Below are positions 11,568-22,736 of a stretch of DNA of 64,000 nucleotides, piece by piece; position 1 is the stretch's first letter; the number at the start of each line of letters is the position of its first letter. The notes below the pieces were generated by a model. The model made no database searches, was not told where the DNA came from, and saw only the letters and a list, made by a program, of their open reading frames with translations. The DNA comes from Chloranthus sessilifolius (taxonomy: Eukaryota > Streptophyta > Magnoliopsida > Chloranthales > Chloranthaceae). The position numbers were made by a program, and so were the translations under genes. The stretch spans positions 170,270,317 to 170,334,316 of the forward strand of contig CM037584.1 of the NCBI GenBank assembly GCA_021018995.1. Reading direction: 5' to 3'.

Positions 11568-13145
11568 AGGCGGCGAATGGTTGGGAGATGTTATTTGGTT
11601 GCAGATATAATCACGTAAAGTCGTGGGAGGGTGATGAAGTCTTTGAGAACGATGTAAAATGGGTTCGAGAAGAGGACTAGCAGGTGATGGCTGAGTAGAA
11701 ATTGGATTCGGTGATGAGGATTGTTGGACGGGAGAAATTGGTTCCAGTGTTGAGGGTTATTGAACTGGTGGGGAAGGATCAGATACGGAAAGAGGAATCA
11801 CAGAGACTAAATTTGAGGAAGTGGATGGAATGAACTCATAAGGAAAAATAGTTTCATGAAAAACAACATCACGGCTACTGAAAATTTGGTGGGTAGCAAG
11901 GTCATAGAGCTTGTAAGCTTTCTAACCAACTGGATAGCCAAGAAAAATACATTGTTTGGCGCAATGAGCGAATTTATGGGGGACGTGAACATCAGTAGCA
12001 TAGGCAAGACACCCAAAAACTCGGATATGGGAATAAGAAGGAAGTTTCACATAAAGTCGTTCAAAAGGTGTTTGACGGGAAAGGAGTGGTGTGGGCAAAC
12101 GATTAATTATATCAACAGCAGTAGAAACACACTCTGCGCTAAAATGTAAAGGAAGGTGGACTTGAAAATGAAAAGCTCTAGCGGACTCAAGAATATGGCG
12201 GTGCTTGCGCTCTACAATCCCATTTTATTGAGGGGTATAGACACAAGAATGTTGGTAAGTGGTCCCTTTTTGCTTAAAAAATTCTCGCATAGAAAAAAAT
12301 TCTCCACCATTATCTACCCGAATGTTGGCTATAGAAGCATGGAATTGTGTTTGAACAAATGAAAAAAAATTGACAAGTAAATATTGTGTTTCACTTTTGT
12401 GATGCATAAAAAATACCCATGTGAATCTAGAATAATCATCCACAATAGTCAAAAAATATTTCTCACCGGAAAGAGAGGCAATTTTATAAAGATCCCAAAT
12501 ATCACAATGAATTAATTCAAAAGGTCTAACGGATGAAATTGAACTCACAGAAAATAGAAGTCGACTTTGTTTTGCTAGTGCACAAACATTACAAGCATTA
12601 TTAGATTGAAAAGAGAAATTTAACAAATGCTTTGCTATAAAATCTAATCTAAAGGAAGACAAATGCCACAAACCACGATGCCACAAAGCGGTGGAGGAGG
12701 TGACCTGAGAACTAGGTGAACAATAAGAAGTGGCTGCTGCGGATGGAGTTTGAGGTTTTGGCTTCTTTGATGCTAATGCAACCAAGTAATAAAGTTCGTC
12801 TCGTTGTTCACCAAAACCAATTGTCGTCCTCGTCATCAAGTCCTGCAAAATACACCAATGAGGGAAAAAGGTTACTGAACAATTAAGATCTCTGATTACT
12901 CGACTCACAGACATTAAATCCACCTTAAAAGATGACACACCAAACACATTTTTAAGAGCAACAGTAGAACTCAAAGGTAAATTTCTAATGGATGTAATCA
13001 GAGCCTGTTTTCCACTTGGCATAGCAACTGGTGACAAAAAAGTGTTGTTACTGTTGTTGACAAGCAAAGTTGGAGATGAAGTAATGTGGTATGTTGCACC
13101 ACTGTCGATAATTAATTGCTGGAGGCGCAATAATATTTGTAACAA
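11568..13145 (-). pseudogene. Copia protease-integrase region (broken)
   Basis: The segment begins with the aspartic protease box LIIDSGATYHITSS (about 13090-13110). The pre-integrase zinc-binding region follows (HRGLWHLS and CNVCALAKQSR), then the integrase core with HCDIWD, IVDDYSRFTWVFFM and VDNGGEF, which supply the two catalytic Asp. The frame runs from 13145 to 12225 and then meets a TAA immediately after the TPQ of the conserved TPQ-NG motif. The continuation, NGIVERKHRHILES and then the C-terminal region around 11807-12016, is spread over two frames. The enzyme would insert element cDNA into the host genome; here it is dead. Confidence 0.85.
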
Positions 13146-13199
13146 ACCTGAGGAAACAGCATTGGGTTTAGGATTGGTGAATTGTGTTGTCCATTTACC

Positions 13200-14264
13200 C
13201 TACATGATAGATAAGATTTGTTGGATTTGCAAATCAGAGAGCCCACTTGTTACTGACGGCACTTCCTGTATTATTTGACTTTCCTTGACATTGGTGACTG
13301 AAGATTGATGGCTATTGTTGTGCTTGAAATGAGTGTTTCTTTGATTAGATCTGTTTGATGTATGTTTAGGGTGTTCTGGTGGGTACCCGTTCAACTTCCA
13401 ACATGTTTCTCGTACATGATGGTCACGATCACAATAAGAGCAATGCAAAGGTTTTCGATTAGATGGGTTGGAACTAGAAGAAGAACCTTGTCCATGCCGA
13501 ATAGCCAAAGCTATCGGTTCAGCCCTTTGAACAATCGTGGTTGAGTTTTCCATCGTCTCACGTATAGCTCTCAAGTTTCGTTGCTTCTCCTCTTGTACAA
13601 TAGAAGAGTAAGCCTTGGCAACATCAGGCAGTGGATTCATCAATATAATTTGCCCTCGGATTGCACTATAGGACTCATTGAGTCCCATGAGAACTTGCAT
13701 CAATCTGCGTCTCTTATGGTCTGCCCCACAAGTGCAAACAGCGTCATTATAGGATCCTAGTTCACCCCATAATTTTTTTAGCTTTGTGTAATAAGCTGCA
13801 ACAGTTATCTAATCTTGAGCAAGACAAGCAATATCCCTCTCAATCTGAAAAATACGAGGGGCATTACTTTGAGAAAAACGATCCCGAAGGTCTTCCCATA
13901 CCTCATAGGCGGTGGTCGAAAAAATGACATTGTCTGCAAGGTCTTGTGTGAGTGAATTGAGAATTCAAGAGAGGATCATATCATTACATTTTTTCCACGA
14001 AGCATAGTCATTTGGTTTGGCTGTGGCAGACGGCATTGGGGTGGTCCCGTCTATGAAACCTAACTTGGATTTAGCGTTCAAAGAAATCGTCATGACTCTA
14101 CACCATGTCGAATAATTATCTCCATTGAGGGGCTTGAAAACAAGCACCATTCCTGGATGATCAGAATGATGAAGAAAATATGGATTGGCAGCATCAAGCT
14201 TACCTCCATTCAAAGATTGTTGTTCCATCATGATAATGAGAAACAACAAAAAAAGGAAGGGCAA
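13200..14264 (-). pseudogene. Copia gag with zinc knuckle (two internal stops)
   Basis: The N-terminal part (13965-14264) reads NPYFLHHSDHPGMVLVFKPL and LNGDNYSTWCRVMTISL, typical of plant copia gag. Translation is interrupted by TGA near 13962, where the family has Trp, and by TAG near 13811. It continues at 13703 with RLMQVLMGLNESYSAIRGQI. A CCHC zinc knuckle, CSYCDRDHHVRETC (CX2CX4HX4C), lies at about 13400-13445 and is intact. Gag forms the virus-like particle; the stops make this copy non-functional. Confidence 0.85.
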
Positions 14265-15427
14265 AAAAGAAAGAGGGCAAAGAGCTAGGGTGTACCCTCA
14301 TAATTGAATAGGTGTGCCTAGAACCCTTCCTTCTCTTGTGAAATGACCATCGTATGGAAGAAGTGTACCTTGTGAACTTGAAATCTGACCATTGGATAAG
14401 TGTGGCACGATCTTAGGATCATGTGCGTGAAAGATCGGGACTTAAAAAGCTTCCCATCGTCTGATTCAAGCGGTCAATGCTAATCGGTGTTTAAAAGTGG
14501 GTGCATTCTCTTATGAAAACAACCCATCGTTTGGACGATATGTGCCATGTGAAATTGAAATCTGACCATTTGATAGGTGAACCATGATCTAAAGATCAAG
14601 TATGTAAAAGATCGGGGTCGAAAACAATCCCCATCATCCCATTCAATCAGTTAAAGATGGGCGGGCATCTAATAGGTGCTCTTAAGAGATGGGGGGCACT
14701 TAACCCAAATTTATGGGTGCAAATAAACTCACCCACCTTTTAACTAAAACCTGCAACTCCCTCACGAAACCTATGTCGTGATCTCAAAGACCTTGCCAGC
14801 CATACTCCGGTGTTTACGACGATAAGACGGCGTTAGGATCGGCCAACCACCTCCTCCTCCCTCTATAAATGAAGGGGTCAAACCCCCCTTTTCTCTATCT
14901 CTCTCTTCCCCAATGTTTCTTCTCTTCTTGAATCACTGACAAACCACTTGAATTCGCCGGCAACCCCGACTTGAAACCCACAAGACTCAATACCCTAATC
15001 ACTCGATCGATCTATCAAAATCGTGACACCCCAAACCGATACTAAATCGATGGTGCCGCAACAGCCCTACCTTGTGTCGAAGATTTCCTCGAAGCCAAGG
15101 TTGACGTTTTCGACGCTACCAAACCAATTCGATCAAAGCTCAACAGCACTTTCGATTCAACGTCATCGCGCTAGCCGCTGAAACAAATAGATTGCATATT
15201 TTTCTCATAAATCTTTCAATCGGTATAAAGAATAATCTATGTTTTGAGATCCATAGGAAAGCCTATTTCTCCCTAAATTATCCATTGTATATGGACTAAG
15301 GGCTAGTAAGAGAATTATAAAATTTTAAATTTGGTACGTCTCTACTTGGTTTAGATTGTGAAATATAATATTGTCAAACTTGATTGATGGTTACAGATTT
15401 TGGAGTTATATACAACTATATATAAGT
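14265..15427. other. Gene-free; foldback fragments and an LTR-like leader
   Basis: From 14345 to 14655 two tandem right-half copies of the foldback family occur; both carry GAAATCTGACCATT and AAGATCGGG and end near CCCATC. From about 14750 to 15200 there is a TATA-like CTCTATAAATGAAGGGG (about 14862) followed by pyrimidine-rich leader-like sequence, resembling the transcribed part of an LTR, but no partner repeat is in the window. Nothing coding is visible. Confidence 0.45.
14345..14655. repeat. Foldback element, two right-half fragments in tandem
   Basis: Both halves carry GAAATCTGACCATT(G/T)GATA followed by the GATCGGG block and a terminal CCCATC motif, as in the complete copy at 2186. The copies are about 180 bp apart. 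Confidence 0.5.
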
Positions 15428-16480
15428 TCAATATAAATCGGCATTGAGTTGGATTAATAGTGTGTTTTCTAAAGCTGTGCAGAAACCGACCCGAACAGAC
15501 AAAACCGACCGAAACCGACCCAAATTTTGGTTCAGTTTCGATTTCGAAAAATAAAAACCGATAGTTATCGATTCGGTTTCGGTTTTAACGTTAAAAAATT
15601 GAAACCGAATCGATAAGAAATCGAAAGTAGTGCTACCCGGCTGCATAAGTGCATTGTGCATATAAAACTTAGGTTGCAAACAAAGAAGTCTGTTTTTCCC
15701 TTTTGAAATCTTGTATTCTCATGTGTTTTTATGTTGTTGGAAGAACCATTTAAGTTATAGGCTTTGGGGAGTGGTAATGGGTTTAAAGGATGTGTATTTA
15801 TGGAGTTTTAAGACCCCATTTTGTTTAATTGTGATTTCTGTATAGAGTATTTGAATTTGTGATTTTGGGTTTTCTTAGGACTCCGTTTGTAGTTTGTATT
15901 TGTGTTGATTTGGGTTTTGGGGTTTTGCATTTGGGATTTTAGTTTCCTGAATTGTTCTCTAATGATATATTTGTCATTTTTTATTTAAAATAAAATTATA
16001 TAGAAACTACCCATCGATCTGGATTGTCCAATTGGTGCATTAATTCTTGGAAATGTTCTTAGCCATTTTATCAATCACCTACTTTTGGATGGTTAATAGC
16101 AAATTAGCGATATAGGCAACAATCTACAGAGTCTTCAGCGATCTGACCCTTATGAATTGACAATGGCTTCCTAATAAAATAAAATTAAAAATTGAGGTTT
16201 AGAAATCGAAAACTGACCGAACCGACCGAACCGATAACTATTGGTTCGGTTTCGGTTTTGAACTTATCGGTTCGGTTTCGGTTTTATAAAATAGAAACCG
16301 ATAGTTATCAGTTCGGTTTCGGTTTTGCACCAAAACCAACCCGATAATACCCCTAGTGTTTTTGGTATTTTTGTGGATCCAAGTGTTTTTTGACTCCGAT
16401 TTGTCGACCCATTTAACCAAGTACTTCTAGAATCCCCCGTCATGTATAGAGATAGCATGATCATTGATTATATCCTCTAT
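15428..16480 (-). pseudogene. Chromodomain of the chromovirus integrase, split by a hAT insertion
   Basis: Upstream of the insertion the reading is DGIEDIINDHAISIHDGGF, a TAG stop, then KYLVKWVDKSESKNTWIH. This has the LVKW and TW residues of chromodomains. Downstream of the inserted element (15428-15469) the frame resumes with LLIQLNADLY, the expected helix that ends the domain, then a TGA. Chromodomains tether the integrase to methylated histones and guide insertion into heterochromatin. The split in mid-domain, with an 8 bp duplication, is direct evidence that the hAT element came later. Confidence 0.8.
15470..16355. mobile_element. Non-autonomous hAT-like element with GGTTCGGTTTCGG repeats
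   Basis: The flanking 8-mers GTGTTTTC (15462-15469) and GTGTTTTT (16356-16363) match at 7 of 8, the target duplication size of hAT transposons. Both ends consist of inverted GAAACCGA / TCGGTTTC-rich tracts, with GGTTCGGTTTCGGTTTT repeated at 16245-16330 and a diverged version at 15480-15620. The right end, read inward, starts TAGGGGTATTATCGGGTTGG. The middle is non-coding and AT-rich. It needs a transposase from elsewhere. Confidence 0.7.
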
Positions 16481-17993
16481 TCCATCTGTTCTATGTCTGC
16501 TTGGGGAAGGAAGCGCTACAAGTTGCAAGGTTGGGTTGGGGTTGGGACTAGGAGGTGGCTGGAGTGGATTTTCAGGAGGTGAGATGAAACCCAAGTAAGG
16601 AGCCAAGTCCTCCACATTGAACGTTGAACTAACCCCCGTACCTAGAGATAGCTCGAGCGCGTATGTATTAAGACCACTCTTAGCCAAAATTCTAAAAGGC
16701 CCAGCGCCTCGAGATTGGAGTTTCTTTGCGAATCCCAATGAGAACCGCTCAGGCCTAATCCGGACCATCACATAATCACCCACGTGATATTCTTTAAAAT
16801 GCCTGTGAGCATCTACAGATAATTTATATTGACTATTGCTTGAATTATTCTTTTGTATAATTTCGACATGCAAGCTATATATGTGTTGTACAAATATATC
16901 AGCAGACTCTGACACTCTATGGGATGTAGACATGGGGATCAAATCTAATGGGGTCCTAAGCCTATAACCATGTACTACCTCAAAAGGACTCATGCCTATA
17001 GACCTATTGACAAAATTATTATAGGCAAACTCAGTTGTGGGTAAAATGGAATTCCAAGTCCTAACATGATCACCGACAAGACTACAAAGGAGATTCCTAA
17101 AGCTCTTATTGGTGCTTTCGGCTTGGCCATCCGTTTGAAGGTGATAAGCGGACGAGAATTTGAGCAAAGTGCCCATCATATGCTAAAGTGTCTTCCAAAA
17201 ATAACTAGTAAATTTAACATCCCTATCAGACACAATGGTTTTAAGCAACTCATGAAGACGTACTACCTCCGTGAAAAATAGTTTAGCAATGTGGGATGCG
17301 TCGGACGTTTTGGAACAAGAAATGAAGTGGGTCATCTTGGAAAAATGGTCCACTACGATAAAAATAGAATCATGCTTCCTAAGAGTCTTAGGAAGTCCAA
17401 GCACGAAATCCATAGAGAGGTCTTGCCATGGTGTGTGGCACGAGTAACAGAGTATACAAACTGGTATTTTGTTTAGTCTGTTTTGACACTTGGCAAGTAC
17501 GACAATGTTTGACAGCCCGAGTGACATCTCTCATCAGGCTAGGCCAAAAGAACCTATCCTCTACGAGCGCAAAAGTTTTATTACGCCCGAAATGTCCGAC
17601 TATCCCTATAACATGTAACTCTCAAATGAAAAAGTCACGCAATAAAGTGCGAGGGAAGCAAAGGCGACTGCCTTTAAACAAGTACCCATCATGGATGGTG
17701 TACACGGAGTGTGTGTTGGTCGGGTTACTAAGGAGAGCAGTGTTCTCAACCCCAAAATCTGGGCAATCGGGGTACTCATCCTTTAGTCGTTCAAACTCGA
17801 CGACCTCGGTGCTCATGGAGTGCAAAGTCGCCACTCGACGACTAAGTGCATCAACAGTCCTATTTTCAGCACCAGCCTTATGCTTTAACACGAATGTGAA
17901 CACTTGAAGGTACTCAACCCACTTCACGTGTCTTGGGTTCAACTTTTTCTGTGAAGCAAGAAAGCGTAAGGCTTCATGGTCAGAGAATAACAC
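16427..17993 (-). pseudogene. Gypsy RNase H end and integrase (broken)
   Basis: From 17993 downward: the end of RNase H (DHEALRFLASQKKLNPRHVK, then KHKAGAENRTVDALSRR), then, beyond a stop near 17622, the HHCC zinc-binding region with HCRTCQ. The catalytic core follows with [24 protein letters not shown] and [15 protein letters not shown] (17183-17527). After a stop near 17180 the core continues at 17179 with AYHLQTDGQAESTNKSFRN, including the catalytic Glu. FAYNNFVNRSIGMSPFEVV and the C-terminal GPFRILAKSGLNTYALEL lead into the chromodomain. The D, D and E residues are still readable but the frame is interrupted twice. Confidence 0.85.
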
Positions 17994-18035
17994 AAATTCC
18001 TACGGTCTAAGATAATGTTTTCAGTACCAAAGAGA

Positions 18036-19700
18036 TCATACGACCGCATAGAACTCCTTGCCATAGGTGAAATATTTTTGTTTCGTCTCATTAAGTTTTT
18101 CACTAAAATAGGCCACAGGGTGACCCTCTTGGTTAAGCACTCCTATGCTGACACCCGATGCATTGTATGCGACTTCGAAGACTTTGGAAAAGTCTAGTAA
18201 GCGCATGACGAGTGCACTACTCATTTGTTGTTTGATCTCAGCAAAGGCTTTCATCGTTGTTTTACCCCATTTAAAGTCCCTCTTTTTCATGCAATCAGTG
18301 ATTGGGGCCATGATGGTGCTAAAGCTCCTAATGAAGCGACAATAAAAAGTAGTCAAACTATGGAAGCTATGGGCATCGTGTATGTTCTTAGACTCGAGCC
18401 ACTCCACAATGGCTCTAACTTTTTCGGGGTCCACGACTATTCCATCGGCCGAGATAATAAATCTCAAGAAAATAACAGAACGTTGCATGAAGGTGCATTT
18501 CTTGAAATTTGCAAACAAATTCTCGCCCTTGAAGATTTCACAAACCAACCTAAGATGGGTCAAGTGTTGTTCCTTGTCATGACTGTAGATCAGGATGTCA
18601 TCGAAATAAACAGCAAGGAATTTGCCTAGAAACGGCATCAACACTTGGGTCATGAGTCGCATGAAAGTACTTGGGGCATTAGAAAGTTCAAAAGGCATGA
18701 CCATCCACTTATAAAGACCATCTTTAGTCTTAAAGGAAGTTTTCCACTCATCACAAGGACGGATTCGGACTTGATGGTAGCCACTTTTAAGGTGTATCTT
18801 TGAAAAGATAGTGGCACCAACCATCATATCAAACATGTCATTGAGCCTTGGTATGGGAAACCGATACTTAACGATAATCTTGTTGATTGCACGACTATCC
18901 ATACACATGCGCCATGTTCTATATTTCTTAGGAGTGAGTAGGGTAGGTACGGCACACGGGCTCAGACTCTCTTAGATGAACCCCTTCTGAAGGAGCTCAT
19001 TGACTTGAAGAGTCAACTCGGTGTGCTCAACTAGATTCAACCTGTAGTGGGGCAGGTTCGGTAAGGGAGATCCGGGAACCAAGTCTATTGCGTGTTAAAT
19101 ATCACGCAGAGGAGGGAGTTCGTTTGGTAAGTCTTCAGGGAAGACATTTGTAAACTCTTTTAAAATCGGCTCAACCTCCTTGGGACACTCACTCTCTGTT
19201 TCGGGTGCACTCTCAATAGTGACTACTACGTAAACCACACTCTCATCTAACGATGCTTTCTTGAACTCAGAAGGACTCACAATATTAATGGCTTTAGAAG
19301 ACTCGCCCTTCTTCTCGACTTTGTTGGTCAATGGTGCTTTGGGAGGCAAAGATTGTAAAGTAATCTTCTTGTCCTTATGTATGAACGTGCATATGTTTTA
19401 TCGATCATAAAGAGTCACATCCATATCGTAGAGCCACGGCCTTCCTAAAATGATATGGCTCACATCCATCGGCACCACATCACATCATAAGGTGTCTGAA
19501 TAAGAACCTAACTGAATCGGTACATGACACCTTTTCAACACTAGAATAGATGAAGAATTGACCCATATGACCTTATAAGGTCTCAGGTGGGCTTCAGGTG
19601 TAAGCCCCAAGCGACGTACGGCATGAGTTGATATTGCATTAGTGCAACTACTGCTATTCACGATAACCCTATAATTCTTTTCACCAAATCTGGCAAAGGT
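18036..19700 (-). pseudogene. Gypsy protease remnant, reverse transcriptase and RNase H (broken, active sites lost)
   Basis: The RT-RNase H frame (18036-18908) is long and open: [65 protein letters not shown]. The YFDD box is intact. However, the first catalytic Asp of RT (normally KID) is His here, and the RNase H box reads YNASG, with Asn replacing its catalytic Asp. Upstream, 19095-19349 holds the linker (NVFPEDLPNELPPLRDI), followed by stops at 19095 and near 18973. The protease itself (about 19400-19700) is scarcely recognisable. The protein is catalytically dead even apart from the stops. Confidence 0.85.
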
Positions 19701-19721
19701 GTGAAAGATGTTCTCCCTTTA

Positions 19722-20915
19722 TCAATCATCATTTTCATCCTGTTGAGACTGTGCAAGGGTACACCTCACAACTAAAGCATGACTAATAGTATCACCCTCC
19801 TCATCACTGGGTGTGCTAACCGGCTCAATTACCTCTTCTTCGACCACTATCTCATCATCATCATCCTCTCCCTCAGTGAAGAGAGTCCTTTGGGGTTCTT
19901 TCGTAGGGCATTGGACAGCAAAGCGTCTCATCCCATGACATTTATAGCACTTTACTTGAGAATTAACTCTTGAGGATTCTCCGATTACACTTTTTTCCTT
20001 TTCAAATCTCGAATTGGTAGGAGCAAGTTGTGTAGGTTTGAGAGGAGGATTAAATCATCCCTCATCAGATCGTTGACCACTATATTGTGGCTCGGTTCTT
20101 TTCATCACCGAAGTTTTTAAATACCGTTCAAGATCTTACACAACGACATAACACCTTTCAAGAGTTTTTATGAGGTGAGATATTTATTCTTTTTGCAAAT
20201 CAAGTCGCAATCCGGTGCGGAATCTAGAGAGAGTGATTTCAGGGTCTTTCGATACTTTTGCCTTCATCATGAACTCTTCGAATTTGGTAATGTAATCGGT
20301 CACGGGCATACCACCTTGACGTAAATTTTACCACTGGTCGAGGAGACGTTGGTGGTATGATAAAGGAACATACTTCTCAGTAAGTCGTTCCTTCATATCG
20401 TCTCAACGGGTAATGGGAGGACAACCAGCATTCACCCTAATTCGCTCAACATTGAGCTAGAAAAGCCGAGCTTGACCAACCAATTTCATTTTAGCGAGTC
20501 TAACGCAACGGTCGTCATTCATGGCATACCAATCAAAGTGTTGGTCCATGTCGAAAAGTCAATCGAGGAAGACGGTAGGATCCATTCTTCCATCGAAGGT
20601 CAAAATTTCAACTCGGACGTTCTTGAGGAGTTGAACTTCGGGGTCATAGTCATCTCTATGATGATCCCTACGGTTTTGGTTCCGGTTGTCTTGGCGACCA
20701 TCACGTTCAAAGTGAGGACCTTCACACTCTTGGCGTTGATTTTCAAGTCCACTAATCGCTTCCAGTTGGTTTATTCGATTACGTAATCTATTATTACCAA
20801 CTCCTAGGGATTTTTGGGCTTGCTTTATCGTATTCAGACGTGCATTAATCGCACCCAATTCTTCTCGCATAGCTCTAAGAGTATCAAGAACCTCATCCGA
20901 AGCCATGGTGATCAC
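19722..20915 (-). pseudogene. Gypsy gag (broken, zinc knuckle damaged)
   Basis: The N-terminus (20559-20915) starts at MITMASDEVLDTLRAMREEL with a predicted coiled-coil stretch, then FDGRMDPTVFLD, typical of chromovirus gag. The middle (19932-20558) is broken by stops. The zinc knuckle at about 19912-19960 reads CYKCHGMRRFAVQC. The spacing is right but the ligand His is replaced by Arg, so zinc binding should be lost. An acidic tail (EGEDDDDEIVVEEEVIEP) follows at 19722-19931. Confidence 0.8.
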
Positions 20916-21021
20916 AAGGTCTATTAGGGTTCTAATATGGAATGCAATATGGACTCACAAAAAAAAAATAATGCAATAAAATAAATATGATAAGCAAAGA
21001 TGCCCTAACCTAAAAAACTGA

Positions 21022-21035
21022 GGGCTCTGATACCA
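21022..21035 (-). other. Primer-binding site (tRNA-iMet)
   Basis: The minus strand reads TGGTATCAGAGCCC, a perfect complement to the 3' end of plant initiator tRNA-Met. It lies four bases inside the LTR edge, between the LTR and gag. Confidence 0.85.
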
Positions 21036-21039
21036 AAAC

Positions 21040-21777
21040 TGATGCAAGACGATAACCCTAAAATGCGTGATTATGATTTTATGTGATTTTGCTGAAATTA
21101 AATAAAATTAAATCCAACTTAATCTCAAAACTATCTTAAATACCTTAGGGTTCAGAGAATTCAGGTTGGTAGATCACGTGATATCCAGTTAAAGTTCAGT
21201 CCGATGAGCAAGTACTATTAGATTTGAGGCGAGATCAGCCTAGAGATAGAACTCTAACTTTTTTCAGGCTTGGGCGTTCGTCTTCGATCCGATGTAGATT
21301 CACAAGCTCTAACTAGGGTTATGAAATGGATTTATGATTTTGTAATAGGCTTATGGTTTGGTTTAGGTTTATGGTTTAAAAAATGGTTTTGGCTCTAATT
21401 GATTTAGGGTTCAAAAGGAGTTTAGGATTTTGGGATCGAAATCAATAGATTGAGATTTAAAATTTTAAATCAGCACAGAGAAAGGTTAAGAAAACAGAGA
21501 TAGATAATAGAGAAGATAACAAATATTGCTTTTGGGAATCACTCCCTTGGCCTCACACCAAACCCATCTCAGGCAAAGAATACTCAAGTATAAAAGCATT
21601 CAAATATTCAATCAACTAATTAAAAAATATTTACAAGTTTCAATATATAGGCCACCAATAATTAAATTTGAAATAAATAGTCATAATACTAATAAAACAC
21701 TAAAAAGGAAAGTTTTCGCAATAAAAAATTTAAAATTAGAAATCTTGTCAAGACGTCCACGTCACTAACCCATCACA
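21040..21777 (-). repeat. 5' LTR of the chromovirus
   Basis: The inner edge is fixed by the primer site (TGATGCAAGACG on the plus strand at 21040). The outer edge is placed at the CATCACA near 21777 because it gives a TG...CA terminus; with no partner LTR in the window this edge is tentative. The minus strand has a TATA-like CTTTTATACTTGAG around 21585. Confidence 0.55.
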
Positions 21778-22425
21778 AGTTCTATGGCAGTGACCAACAT
21801 ATGGTTTATCAGCTTCTATAGGATATGAACTTTATCAAATATGTACTAGGCATATTTAGCACGATCAAAGTTAACATATACTTTTCAATCCAAGACCCAA
21901 TGCCTCCAATCTTAGTGAAACAATTCAAGAGCATAAGATAAGTTATTCTTATGAACGATTCCAACAAAACAATTGTCTCCTTAATATCAGGTTCTCCCAT
22001 TTTAGTGGGACTAATTGTCTCCTTAATTTTCACTCTTTTCTAATAAAATTGTCACTAAACACAGAAAATAATCTCAATTTACATAAAGTCAGCAATCTCA
22101 CAAAGCTCTTTTAACATCTCTCACATTCCATCTAGTGGTATTAGCCTATGACTGAAAAAAATTTAAGCATCATAGAGGCTGATTAATGGAACAAATATTT
22201 TAGTTAAATGAGATATGAAAAGATATTTCATAAATATTGAAAGACTTTCAAATATTATTAAAAAAAATTCAAAACATATATGGACATGGAAGCTAGAGGA
22301 AAGTGTGAGCAGGGGTTGGGCACGTAGCTCAAAGGTTGACAATATTGTAACCATGAGGTCGTTCAATCCTAGCCTACCCATAAAAAAATAAAAAATAAAA
22401 AAAAATGAAAATGAAAAGAAATTAC
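21778..22425. other. Mostly anonymous sequence with a SINE-like block
   Basis: No gene was recognised. The minus strand has a 74-codon open frame at 21809-22033 without a known domain. A possible short interspersed element at 22300-22410 is described separately. Confidence 0.45.
22300..22410 (+). mobile_element. Possible tRNA-derived SINE
   Basis: GGGTTGGGCACGTAGCTCAA resembles a Pol III A box. GGTCGTTCAATCC about 40 bp further resembles a B box. It is followed directly by an A-rich tail with AAAATAAAAAAT runs (22379-22410). This head-plus-tail layout is that of a plant SINE, but the boxes are imperfect and no target duplication was found. Confidence 0.35.
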
Positions 22426-22515
22426 TTGTTTGACATAGTCGATGGTAGCAACTTGAGCAGTCCTAGGATCAAGATAATTAGTCTCATCGAGTTCCCCAAA
22501 TGCTCTAATAAGCAC
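22426..22515 (-). CDS. Probable single coding exon of an unidentified gene
   Basis: On the minus strand a 90-base block lies between an excellent acceptor (GTCTTTTTCAG) and a donor (GTAATTTC). It is exactly 30 codons in phase 0 and reads VLIRAFGELDETNYLDPRTA followed by QVATIDYVKQ. The composition is that of a conserved globular protein and unlike the neighbouring repeats. I do not recognise the family. Further exons of the same gene could not be defined on either side, so it may be an exon carried by rearrangement or one exon of a long-intron gene. Confidence 0.4.
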
Positions 22516-22610
22516 CTGAAAAAGACACAATAACATGAACACAAATGACACACACAACAGCCACACGATCAAATGGCTAGGATAAGACACACAGGCTCTA
22601 TACATAGTCA

Positions 22611-22736
22611 TTCGGTAATAAATCTGCTTGGAGAAAAAATAGTGACCAAGTCGGCATTCGGTAATAAATCTACTTGGAGAAAAAATAGTGACCAAGTCGG
22701 CATTTGGTAATAAATCTGCTTGGAGAAAATTAAAAA
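22611..22736. repeat. 46 bp tandem repeat, about 2.7 copies
   Basis: The unit contains GGTAATAAATCTGCTTGG and ATAGTGACCAAGTCGGCAT. Copies start near 22611, 22657 and 22703, and the last is truncated. Identity between copies is over 95% by eye, so the expansion is recent. Confidence 0.85.

Larger units (their letters stand above)
9543..14264 (-). mobile_element. Degenerate Ty1-copia retrotransposon, 5' truncated
   Basis: Reading the minus strand from 14264, the order is gag, protease, integrase, reverse transcriptase, RNase H, then a polypurine tract and LTR, which is the Ty1-copia order. Only the 3' LTR (9543-9919) is present. No second LTR or primer site is visible just upstream of gag, so the 5' end is missing. 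Several in-frame stops and frameshifts interrupt the polyprotein. The insertion is therefore dead and relatively old. Confidence 0.85.
15428..21777 (-). mobile_element. Degenerate Ty3-gypsy chromovirus, 3' LTR missing
   Basis: On the minus strand the order is LTR (21777-21040), tRNA-iMet primer site, gag, protease, RT, RNase H, integrase and chromodomain. Integrase after RNase H is the Ty3-gypsy order, and the C-terminal chromodomain marks a chromovirus. No match to the right LTR is seen left of 15428, so the 3' LTR was lost. Multiple stops, frameshifts and lost catalytic residues show it is dead. A hAT-like element (15470-16355) sits inside the chromodomain codons. Confidence 0.85.
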
